Of a stretch of 17,569 bases of DNA, positions 1 through 5,749 are shown one piece after another. The first letter of the stretch is position 1; every line of letters starts with the position of its first letter. The stretch comes from CAYLMG01 sp964493425 (GTDB lineage Bacteria; Planctomycetota; Phycisphaerae; Sedimentisphaerales; Anaerobacaceae). The notes beneath the pieces are model-generated. The model was not told where the DNA came from, ran no database searches, and saw only the letters and a program-made list of their open reading frames with translations. The stretch covers positions 1 to 17,569 of the forward strand of contig CAZBMW010000034.1 of NCBI GenBank assembly GCA_964493425.1, written 5' to 3'. Both the position numbers and the translations under genes were made by a program.

Positions 1-1
1 C

Positions 2-106
2 TACTACACCGCTGGCGAGGATCTGACCAATCCTGTTCCGGAACCGGCTACGATGGTTCTGCTGGGCCTGGGTACTCTGCTTGCGCTTAGAAAACGTAAA
101 ACGTAA
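2..106 (+). CDS. PEP-CTERM sorting-domain protein, C-terminal fragment
   Basis: Only the last 34 codons lie in the window; the gene starts upstream. The reading frame from base 2 ends with the motif VPEPATMVLLGLGTLLALRK and a few more basic residues before TAA. This is a textbook PEP-CTERM tail: a Pro-Glu-Pro motif, one hydrophobic transmembrane helix, then an Arg/Lys-rich cytoplasmic end. In this family the tail is recognised by an exosortase (EpsH/XrtA type), which cuts near PEP and hands the protein to the cell surface or exopolysaccharide. What the missing N-terminal part does cannot be said. An intrinsic terminator follows about 60 bases later. Confidence 0.88.
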   Translation, partial: YYTAGEDLTNPVPEPATMVLLGLGTLLALRKRKT

Positions 107-167
107 ATCGTAAATAGTCTGGTTTTTTACTATACTATCTACGAATAAGATCTGTTATAAGTCTAAC

Positions 168-196
168 AAAAAAGCCCTTTACAGGGCTTTTTTTTT
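168..196 (+). terminator. Intrinsic terminator after the PEP-CTERM gene
   Basis: AAAAAAGCCC (168-177) pairs with GGGCTTTTTT (184-193), with one further T-A pair (178 with 183) closing a four-base loop. The 3' arm runs into an unbroken T tract to 196. The flanking A and T runs could let it act in both directions. It lies about 60 bases beyond the stop of the PEP-CTERM gene. Confidence 0.85.
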
Positions 197-292
197 CTTT
201 ATGCAAAGTATATGAATATAGTAAAAAGCAATAAACAACTCTGTGAAATTTTAAAGCCAGAGAAATGGATAAGATCAGTATATTGATGTGTT

Positions 293-546
293 TTGTTTGT
301 GTGTAGATTAACACAGGCGGGGTCGACCCCAGTTCAAACAGTGGATCTGTCAGGAAGTTGGGACTTTGATCCTGATGACGGTAGCCCGACCACGATCCAG
401 GTTCCCGGCGGAGGCTGGTATAAACAGGGTTTCACCAGCACCGTCGAAGCGGACTATTCGACGACCATTTCCATTCCGGATATCGGCCAGCCGCAAGTTG
501 CGGTGATGGAATTCGGTGCGGTCAACTACCAGGCGGACCTGTACGT
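293..546 (+). pseudogene. Remnant of GH2-family glycosidase (N-terminal sugar-binding domain)
   Basis: In this frame the peptide reads VDLSGSWDFDPDDGSP, then VPGGGWYKQGF, ISIPDIGQ and NYQADLYV. This is the order found in the N-terminal jelly-roll (sugar-binding) domain of GH2 beta-galactosidase-like enzymes. Such enzymes are normally 600-1000 residues; here recognisable sequence covers only about 70. The only in-frame start nearby is TTG at 293, with no clear Shine-Dalgarno and no signal peptide. After the codons for DLYV the frame falls into unrelated sequence and stops at 592. At the same point M20 peptidase sequence begins in another frame. I read it as a gene fragment truncated at its 3' end and probably also at its 5' end, not an expressed enzyme. 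Family assignment is by motif recognition. Confidence 0.6.
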
Positions 547-801
547 TTCGATATTGACAATCCGATGCTTAAGACCGGAACCGACGCCTTAAAAATCGGC
601 TTTGGTGCTGAGCCCGTCTATATACGTTGCGGCGGCTCCATTCCGGTCGTCAATACCTTTGTTCAACAGCTCGCCAGGCCCGTTGTCCTGATGGGTTTCA
701 GCCTTGACTCCGACGGCGCTCATTCGGTAAACGAGAAATTCAAAATCGATAACTTTATAAATGGAATAAAAACCTGCGTGCATTTGTTTACAAACATTTG
801 A
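547..801 (+). pseudogene. Remnant of M20-family dipeptidase (C-terminal part)
   Basis: The frame reads DNPMLKTGTDAL, then EPVYIRCGGSIPVV, RPVVLMGFSL, DGAHSVNEKFKIDNF and a stop at 799-801. In zinc-dependent M20 (carnosinase/DapE-like) dipeptidases the last part of the protein carries an EPV-x-IR-x-GGSIP segment. It is followed by a GF(S/G)L-x-x-D-x-AH-x-x-NE segment, whose His belongs to the metal site. About 85 of the usual 450 or so residues remain and there is no start codon with a ribosome site. The piece abuts the GH2 remnant at about base 540-547 in a different frame. It is a 5'-truncated fragment that may be untranslated. Its last codons overlap the -35 region of the promoter for the next small gene. 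Confidence 0.68.
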
Positions 802-815
802 GCTGAAAGTATAAT
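787..815 (+). promoter_or_regulatory. Sigma-70-type promoter for the small cysteine-motif gene
   Basis: TTTACA (787-792) and a perfect TATAAT (810-815) are separated by 17 bases. The predicted transcript would start near 822, about 40 bases before the ATG at 862. The -35 box lies in the last codons of the M20 remnant. Confidence 0.68.
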
Positions 816-861
816 TTTAGAAAAGCAGGATTATATGCACTTGTTTTTGAAAGGACATGTT

Positions 862-1047
862 ATGAAAAAACCGAAAATGCCTCACGACTGGCATGAAATA
901 CATTTATGCTATCTTGCCAATCTGGGTTATCAGGCCCAGAACACAGCAGAATTCAAATCACTCGTTCGCGATGGAAAGTATTTCTGCAAGAATTGCGGCA
1001 GGGTGGCGAAAGATAAAAGGAATCTCTGCAGGCCGGCAAAGTTATAA
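862..1047 (+). CDS. Small basic protein with zinc-ribbon-like CxxC...C motif
   Basis: This encodes 61 residues starting MKKPKMPHDW. I chose the ATG at 862 over the in-frame ATG at 835 because GAAAGGA lies about eight bases upstream. The C-terminal third carries CKNCGRVAKDKRNLC, a Cys-x2-Cys-x10-Cys arrangement with many Lys/Arg residues and a final RPAKL. This resembles half of a zinc ribbon, but a fourth ligand is not clear; an upstream His or Cys in the HEIHLC segment could supply it. There is no signal peptide or membrane segment, so it is presumably cytosolic. Small proteins ending in a similar CGRxAKDKxNLC pattern are familiar to me as uncharacterised bacterial proteins. No function is assigned. 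A near-consensus promoter and good ribosome site argue that it is expressed. Confidence 0.72.
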   Translation: MKKPKMPHDWHEIHLCYLANLGYQAQNTAEFKSLVRDGKYFCKNCGRVAKDKRNLCRPAKL

Positions 1048-1126
1048 AGCTTGCCACCCAATTGTAAGAGTGTTTGCTTGGCATCTCGTTTTGCAGGGGG
1101 TCTTTTATTCGCTTAATAAAGAAAAA

Positions 1127-1200
<74 letters not shown>

Positions 1201-1215
1201 TTGTCAACCATTAAT

Positions 1216-1244
1216 ATTGTACTGCTGCTCTGTTCGCTTTGCAA
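1216..1244 (-). promoter_or_regulatory. Putative promoter of tRNA-Arg
   Basis: On the minus strand TTGCAA (1244-1239) and TACAAT (1221-1216) are 17 bases apart. Transcription would begin near 1209, just ahead of the mature tRNA 5' end at 1200. The -35 box matches the consensus at four of six positions and the -10 at five of six. Confidence 0.45.
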
Positions 1245-1305
1245 TATATTTAATAGAGCTCCTTGCTGATTCAGTCAAAAGGTTTTTGGATTTGCTGTTA
1301 AACAC

Positions 1306-1333
1306 TTGACAGCCGGATTTGATAATATATAAT
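1306..1333 (+). promoter_or_regulatory. Perfect-consensus sigma-70 promoter for the alpha/beta hydrolase
   Basis: TTGACA (1306-1311) and TATAAT (1328-1333) are both perfect hexamers, separated by 16 bases of AT-rich sequence. The predicted start near 1340 leaves a leader of about 30 bases before the ATG at 1371. Confidence 0.8.
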
Positions 1334-1370
1334 TTATATGTAAACAATATATAGGCGAACTATTTATTGT

Positions 1371-2240
1371 ATGAAAGTTTCACAAAAAATATATTTTGTT
1401 TTCTCGCTGGTTTTTCTACTTATGATTATTTTACTTCTAAGATGCGGCGGACATTCTGCTCCGGGCAGCCTCTTTTTTGTCAAGCCGGATAATTTCAAAC
1501 CTGAACAATCTTCCCAATACGGTCTTGTCATTGTGGTGCATGGCTGGATAGAAAAGGGCGGTGATAACTGGCCGGAGGATATGGCGAAAGAGATTGCAAG
1601 GAAAGTTGATTCGGATTTGTGGCTGTGCGGTTACTTTGACTGGCCTGAAGGTGCCGACAGAATAAATCCCACAGATGCTGCAAAGTTTGCAGGGGATATA
1701 GCTGGCCCAAAACTGGCTGATGAGATTATAGAGCGGTTCGGTAACGTCAGGCATATTCACCTTATAGCCCATTCCTGCGGCTGCTGGTTAATAAATGTAG
1801 CCGGCGAAATCCTCGCAGAAAAAACGACAGCGGATTTGCACCTTACATTTCTCGATGCCTATGTCCCTATGGGCTGGCAGGAAAGTCAGCTTGGTGACAT
1901 TAAAGCAGTCACCGGTAGATGCTGGGCCGAGCATTATTTTACTCGCGATTACACAATTGGTTTCACTGAAGTAACGCTTACCAATGCCCGTAACATTGAT
2001 ATCTCAGCCCTTGACGAAGGAATCAAGGACCACAAGTTCCCCTGGCGGTGGTATTATGCTACGATTACAGGCCGGTATCCGGAAAGTGTTTTCGATGACG
2101 GCACCGAATACGAATTTATTGTTAATGGTATCGAATATGGTTTCGCACGGAGCAAAGAAGCTTCCGGCGAACAAGCTTGGCAGAAAAGCCTGATCTTGCC
2201 CGTTGGCAACGAACCTCTAAGCCTCAATCTGAAAAACTAA
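1371..2240 (+). CDS. Membrane-anchored or exported alpha/beta hydrolase (lipase/esterase-like)
   Basis: The 289-residue protein starts with a Lys-containing N-region and a long hydrophobic stretch (residues 6-24) ending LLLRCGG. This is a signal peptide or anchor; the Cys is preceded by Arg, so it is a poor lipobox. The rest has the marks of an alpha/beta hydrolase. A beta strand leads into VVHGW (residues 55-59, oxyanion loop). The nucleophile elbow AHSCG has Ser135, so Ala replaces the first Gly of GxSxG. FLDAYVP supplies a likely Asp162, and DHKFPWRWY a likely His221. The layout resembles lipases or esterases; the substrate is unknown. It stands alone behind a perfect promoter and converges on the minus-strand operon, whose last gene ends 24 bases away. 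No terminator hairpin is visible in that gap. Confidence 0.8.
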   Translation: MKVSQKIYFVFSLVFLLMIILLLRCGGHSAPGSLFFVKPDNFKPEQSSQYGLVIVVHGWIEKGGDNWPEDMAKEIARKVDSDLWLCGYFDWPEGADRINPTDAAKFAGDIAGPKLADEIIERFGNVRHIHLIAHSCGCWLINVAGEILAEKTTADLHLTFLDAYVPMGWQESQLGDIKAVTGRCWAEHYFTRDYTIGFTEVTLTNARNIDISALDEGIKDHKFPWRWYYATITGRYPESVFDDGTEYEFIVNGIEYGFARSKEASGEQAWQKSLILPVGNEPLSLNLKN

Positions 2241-2264
2241 TTCTTTGTTTCTTGTTTTCTGCTT

Positions 2265-2873
2265 TTACTTCAACTGCCAGCCGTCGGGGCAATAACTGAA
2301 CCACCAGGATGCAAAGATACTAAAGTCTTTGAAATTGACCTCCATATCGAAATACAGATCGGCGGTCAGGCCGCTACCGGTATCAAGCCACTGGTCACAG
2401 AATTCTGCAAGGTCGTCGAAGCCGACAACGCACACCTTGACATTGTATCCGTAAAGCTGCGCAGAGTTGAAATTTATCCATCCGATATTCTCGCCCCATG
2501 CCCAGCCGGAGAAATCACCGTCCGAATCTATAGTGACACCGCCATTAGTGGGAGCGAAATTAATCCAGCCGACGTTTTCGCCCCAGGCGTAGCCGGACAG
2601 ATTACCTGCACCATCGTTAAGTACTCCACCGTAAGATGCCGGTGACAGGTTTATCCAGCCGATATTTTCCGCCCAGACGAAGCCGTTCAATTCGGATTCA
2701 GTGACGTGTGCATCCGCCACTTCTTCCGGCTCGAAGTTCAGCCACCCGACATTTTCGCCGTAAGCATACTGGCTGCCATCTTCATACGGGTCGATGTTCT
2801 CAGAGGATGCAATCGAAATAAAAATTAGCAGCGTAAAAACTGATATAGTAAATTGAATTCTTTTCAAATTCAT
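2265..2873 (-). CDS. Secreted GENIGWINF-repeat protein with C-terminal dockerin-like module
   Basis: This is a 202-residue secreted protein. Residues 1-24 form a signal peptide (NLKRIQ, hydrophobic core, ASS). Residues 36-135 contain four copies of a roughly 12-residue aromatic motif: QYAYGENVGWLNF, FVWAENIGWINL, YAWGENVGWINF and WAWGENIGWINF. They are spaced about 28-30 residues apart, with variable Asp/Gly-rich linkers. The C-terminal part (about 148-193) has two acidic helical segments, FDDLAEFCDQWL and VNFKDFSIFASWW. They resemble the paired calcium-loop/helix halves of dockerin-like modules common in Phycisphaerae exoproteins. Three cysteines sit in this module. The start at 2873 follows GAAAGGGG on the minus strand. 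It is the third gene of the beta-helix operon, 32 bases after its neighbour. I do not know the function of the aromatic repeats; surface binding or structure is a guess. Confidence 0.8.
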   Translation of the reverse strand: MNLKRIQFTISVFTLLIFISIASSENIDPYEDGSQYAYGENVGWLNFEPEEVADAHVTESELNGFVWAENIGWINLSPASYGGVLNDGAGNLSGYAWGENVGWINFAPTNGGVTIDSDGDFSGWAWGENIGWINFNSAQLYGYNVKVCVVGFDDLAEFCDQWLDTGSGLTADLYFDMEVNFKDFSIFASWWFSYCPDGWQLK

Positions 2874-2905
2874 TTTTTACCCCTTTCAATTATTTTCTAA
2901 TATTT

Positions 2906-3892
2906 TTATGGCGCGCGGTTCACGCCAAAGGTGCAGTTGCCGGGATTATTCATATTCGTCCCGTCGTTATTATATGCTGTGTTCTGGTCCACGAGGTTAT
3001 TTCCTCCAAGGTAGATACCATATACGCTTCCGGTAGCCGAGAGTCCGTTGTCGCAGGCTGTGTTGCCGGTCACCGTGCACCCGGAGTCGGTATAGATGCC
3101 GTATACGTGGGTACCGGTAGTCGATTGTCCGTTTTCGTAGGCCGTGTTACCGGTCACAGTACAGCTGGGATCGGCATAGATACCGGCAACATCGCCGGAA
3201 GCATAGACTCCGTTGTAATAGGCCGTGTTGCCGGTTATCGTGCTGCCGGTGCCGGCAACGATGCCGCAAACCCAGCTGGTAGCCGAGAGTCCGTTGTAAC
3301 AGGCCGTGTTGCCAGTCACTGTGCTTCCGCCGCCGACAATGATACCATTGGCGGAGCTGGTAGCCGAGCTTCCGTTGTTAGCCGCCGTACAGTCCTTGAC
3401 CAGGTGCCCTCTGCCATAAATAGAAATGCCATTAATCGCATTGTATACAGCGCGGACACCGATGACCCGATAGCTCCTGCAGTAGTTGCTATGATCATAG
3501 ATACCTTGCCAAAAGTTCCGAACCGTGCCATTTCGGATTTCTACGTTGTTGCGGTCCTTCAAATAAATGCCGTATCCTGAGCCCGAACCGACCAGGGCAA
3601 AACCCGCCAGGTCAATCGTTACATCGTTAGAATCGACATTTATTCCGTTCTTATTGGGGTCAACTACATTTACATCACTGGTAAGATAATAGGAGCCGGG
3701 TCGGTCAATGACATACATTGCGCCTGCAGAGCCGGATAGCGATTGTATCGGTATTCTCGGCTCGACCTCATCTAAGGTTTTCATCGTCGGCCCCGGAGGC
3801 CCGGAAGGCTCCAAATCACCGGCTACAACCAGAACTGAGAACACTAATAGCCCAGCCAAAACTAAAATTGATAACATCTTTTTTGTTTCCAT
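2906..3892 (-). CDS. Secreted right-handed parallel beta-helix protein A
   Basis: This is a 328-residue exported protein. The start is ATG at 3892, preceded on the minus strand by GAAAGGAG; the in-frame TTG at 3907 would put the ribosome site inside the gene. A signal peptide ends near residue 24 (VVAG). The conserved block PTMKTLDEVEPRIPI follows (residues 35-49), then SYYLTSDVNV. From about residue 80 onward there are beta-helix coils of the NosD/pectate-lyase kind (PbH1 repeats). At residues 188-300 at least four coils share TVTGNTAxxNG...GIY, each about 27-28 residues. The end CTFGVNRAP is typical of this family. No catalytic acidic cluster or polysaccharide-lyase site is evident, so a structural or carbohydrate-binding role is as likely as an enzymatic one. 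It is clearly paralogous to the next upstream gene of the operon. Confidence 0.87.
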   Translation of the reverse strand: METKKMLSILVLAGLLVFSVLVVAGDLEPSGPPGPTMKTLDEVEPRIPIQSLSGSAGAMYVIDRPGSYYLTSDVNVVDPNKNGINVDSNDVTIDLAGFALVGSGSGYGIYLKDRNNVEIRNGTVRNFWQGIYDHSNYCRSYRVIGVRAVYNAINGISIYGRGHLVKDCTAANNGSSATSSANGIIVGGGSTVTGNTACYNGLSATSWVCGIVAGTGSTITGNTAYYNGVYASGDVAGIYADPSCTVTGNTAYENGQSTTGTHVYGIYTDSGCTVTGNTACDNGLSATGSVYGIYLGGNNLVDQNTAYNNDGTNMNNPGNCTFGVNRAP

Positions 3893-3903
3893 TTTTTCTC
3901 CTT

Positions 3904-3966
3904 TCAAAATAGTTTTCTTAGACAGTATTTACAAAAGGTCGGCTCAAACAAGAATTTGGTTTTCAT
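3904..3966 (-). other. Possible 20-codon leader ORF overlapping the ribosome site of beta-helix A
   Basis: On the minus strand an ATG at 3966 opens MKTKFLFEPTFCKYCLRKLF and stops at TGA (3906-3904). That TGA is embedded at the edge of the GAAAGGAG ribosome site of beta-helix A. An AAAGGTGG sequence lies about ten bases before the ATG. The second half is similar to the sequence just upstream of beta-helix B. Translation is unproven; it may simply reflect duplication of leader DNA. Confidence 0.25.
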
Positions 3967-3986
3967 GATAGCTGCCCACCTTTCTT

Positions 3987-5327
3987 TTAGAAGTCGAAGT
4001 TATCCCACGGCCCGGCGGTAGTCGGGTCGGTACTTATCGTGCCGACCTTGTTTCCAGCGACTATGTCATACTCAATGGTATTGCCCGAAGTACTGTTCTT
4101 GACAATAATGTTATTGCTGCTGTCAACATCAATACCCCGATCGTTACCAGTAACGTGATTTCCCTCGATGCGGTTGCGGTTACCGGGAGTTGTAGCGTGG
4201 ATTCCGGCTCCATCGTCATTGTATCCGTTTAGGCGGCACACGTTATTAGTAATCTTGCAGTTGTAAGAGACCGTAATACCGTTTTTGGTATTTTGGTAGA
4301 CCGTGTTGCCGGTAACCGTAGAATCACTGTAGACTGTAATACCATCGTTGCCGTTGTTGTAAGACGTGTTGCCGGTCACCGTGCAGCCATCGTTGGCATA
4401 TATACCTATATAGCCGTTGTTATAAGTTGTGTTGCCGGTCACTGTGCAGCCATCGCTGGCAGCGATGCCGAGTTTGATGTTGTTGTAGGCCGTGTTGCCG
4501 GTCACTATGCAGCCATCGTTGGCATATATACCTATATGGACGTTGTTATAAGTTGTGTTGCCGGTCACTGTGCAGCCGGAGCCGGCATAGATGCCGCTGA
4601 AATCTTCTACGCCTTCAGCCTCGTGTCCGTTGTCGCAGACCGTGTTGTCGGTCACTGTGCTGCCATAGTCGGCATAGATGCCGTAGACATAAACCATGTC
4701 GCTGCTAGAGTGAGCCTTATATCCGTTGTTGCAGGACTTGTTGCCGGACACTGTGCTGCCGGAGCCGGCATAGATGCCGTAGACACGAACATCTGAACCA
4801 GTAGCCGAATGTCCATTGTCGTTGACCGAGGAGTCCTTGATCAGATGGTCAGTGCCTTTAAGATGAATACCGCTGTGCCCATTGGAGACTGACCGAACAC
4901 TAATAATACGGTGGCTTTTGCCGGAGGTGTTGTCTTCCCGGATACCGTCATCAAAGTCCCGGACTGTGCCGTTGCGAATCTCCACATTCTTGCTGCCGTT
5001 CATATAAATGCCATAAGTGCTTCCCGAATCCGGCCCTTTGAGAGTGTAACCCATCAGGTCGATGGTAACGTCATTGCATTCGATAGTAATAGCGTTGTTG
5101 GCCGTACTTGTAAAATTTACGTCCTCGACCAGATAATAGGAGTTCGGCTCTGTGATGACCAGTGGCAAATCCGAGGCATGAATCGGTATTCTCGGCTCGA
5201 CCTCATCTAACGTTTTCATCGTCGGTGCCGGCGGCCCGGAAGGCTCCAAATCACCGGCTGCAGCTGGAAGTGAGAACACTAAAAGACCAGCCGAAACCAG
5301 AATTAATAATATTTTTTTCGTTTTCAT
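3987..5327 (-). CDS. Secreted right-handed parallel beta-helix protein B
   Basis: This is a 446-residue exported protein, first gene of the minus-strand operon. I start it at ATG 5327 because AAAGGAG lies just upstream and the protein then begins with a clean signal peptide (MKTKK, hydrophobic core, PAAAG). A GTG at 5414 would add 29 non-signal residues. The block PTMKTLDEVEPRIPI (residues 35-49) matches beta-helix A. From about residue 75 to 410 the protein is PbH1 coils. Longer coils of about 28-33 residues (150-250) come first, followed by five short 21-22-residue coils (251-357) with GCTVTGNTxYNN...GIYAND. The C-terminal IVAGNKVGT...WDNFDF segment is a familiar end for these proteins. No catalytic site is apparent. 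Its repeats are so similar that recent duplication is evident. Confidence 0.87.
   Translation of the reverse strand: MKTKKILLILVSAGLLVFSLPAAAGDLEPSGPPAPTMKTLDEVEPRIPIHASDLPLVITEPNSYYLVEDVNFTSTANNAITIECNDVTIDLMGYTLKGPDSGSTYGIYMNGSKNVEIRNGTVRDFDDGIREDNTSGKSHRIISVRSVSNGHSGIHLKGTDHLIKDSSVNDNGHSATGSDVRVYGIYAGSGSTVSGNKSCNNGYKAHSSSDMVYVYGIYADYGSTVTDNTVCDNGHEAEGVEDFSGIYAGSGCTVTGNTTYNNVHIGIYANDGCIVTGNTAYNNIKLGIAASDGCTVTGNTTYNNGYIGIYANDGCTVTGNTSYNNGNDGITVYSDSTVTGNTVYQNTKNGITVSYNCKITNNVCRLNGYNDDGAGIHATTPGNRNRIEGNHVTGNDRGIDVDSSNNIIVKNSTSGNTIEYDIVAGNKVGTISTDPTTAGPWDNFDF
4380..4580 (-). repeat. Near-identical beta-helix coil repeats, about 63 bases each
   Basis: This is the DNA behind the short coils of beta-helix B. 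Each unit is about 63 bases and encodes a 21-residue coil. The plus-strand word GGCATATATACCTATAT occurs at 4395 and again at 4521, exactly 126 bases (two units) apart, with nearly identical flanks. The units between them encode a different variant. The repeating block is therefore a two-coil unit. Confidence 0.75.
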
Positions 5328-5749
5328 TTTATTCTCCTTTTGAAATAACTGTTTTAGGTGGTATTTATCCTGTCCGTTTAATTTAATAGTTTCTGCGGCA
5401 AGCACTTTGCGCACAGTTCTTTTCTGTTAATATTTCATAGAATTGACCTCGTAAGGTTTCATTCCTCGCTTCCGAAAAACTCATTTTTCAGTAATCTGAA
5501 TTATATACTTTTGTTCTTTACTTTCAACTGATTTTTGAAAATTTATGAAATGGTGATAATTGACCGCCTGACCGGAAAAATAGGAGGTATTTGTTATTGC
5601 TTGTCAATTGTGAATTTCAATTTTCAAATTTTCATTGAATTGTACTTCTCCGCCGTTCCTGTGCCGTGATTCAAAAACTCAAAATTGGATTCAGTCGTCT
5701 GTTTTTTACTTCTACGTTCTTAATTCCTTGTTTGTTATTCAATATTTTC
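5328..5749. other. Intergenic region between acyltransferase and beta-helix operon
   Basis: These 422 bases are AT-rich. The left part is the untranslated leader of beta-helix B, beginning at the promoter near 5500. It includes a small imperfect hairpin at 5395-5412 (GCG-CAA paired with TTG-CGC, one bulge). The right part, to 5749, lies behind the acyltransferase gene. It shows only AT-rich repeats of TTTCAA/AATTTTC type, with no clear terminator. I see no protein gene here on either strand. Confidence 0.6.
5500..5527 (-). promoter_or_regulatory. Promoter of the beta-helix operon
   Basis: On the minus strand TTGAAA (5527-5522) and a perfect TATAAT (5505-5500) are 16 bases apart. Transcription would begin near 5493, giving a leader of about 165 bases before the ATG at 5327. 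The three genes downstream have gaps of 94 and 32 bases, so one transcript is plausible. Confidence 0.66.

Noticed and set aside
212..286. Short open frame of about 25 codons after the first terminator
   Set aside because: No ribosome site, no recognisable motif, and a length expected by chance.
4290..4760. Regular short repeats that might be taken for a CRISPR array
   Set aside because: The units are coding, in frame and degenerate, and their spacers are also conserved coil sequence. No cas gene is present.
3107..4796. Long open frames on the plus strand (3107-3580 and 4293-4796) opposite the beta-helix genes
   Set aside because: They lie exactly over the repeat arrays of the minus-strand genes. 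Their own repeats (VAGHCAA-type) are the mirror of the coil repeats, and they have no ribosome sites. Repetition of a stop-free unit explains them.
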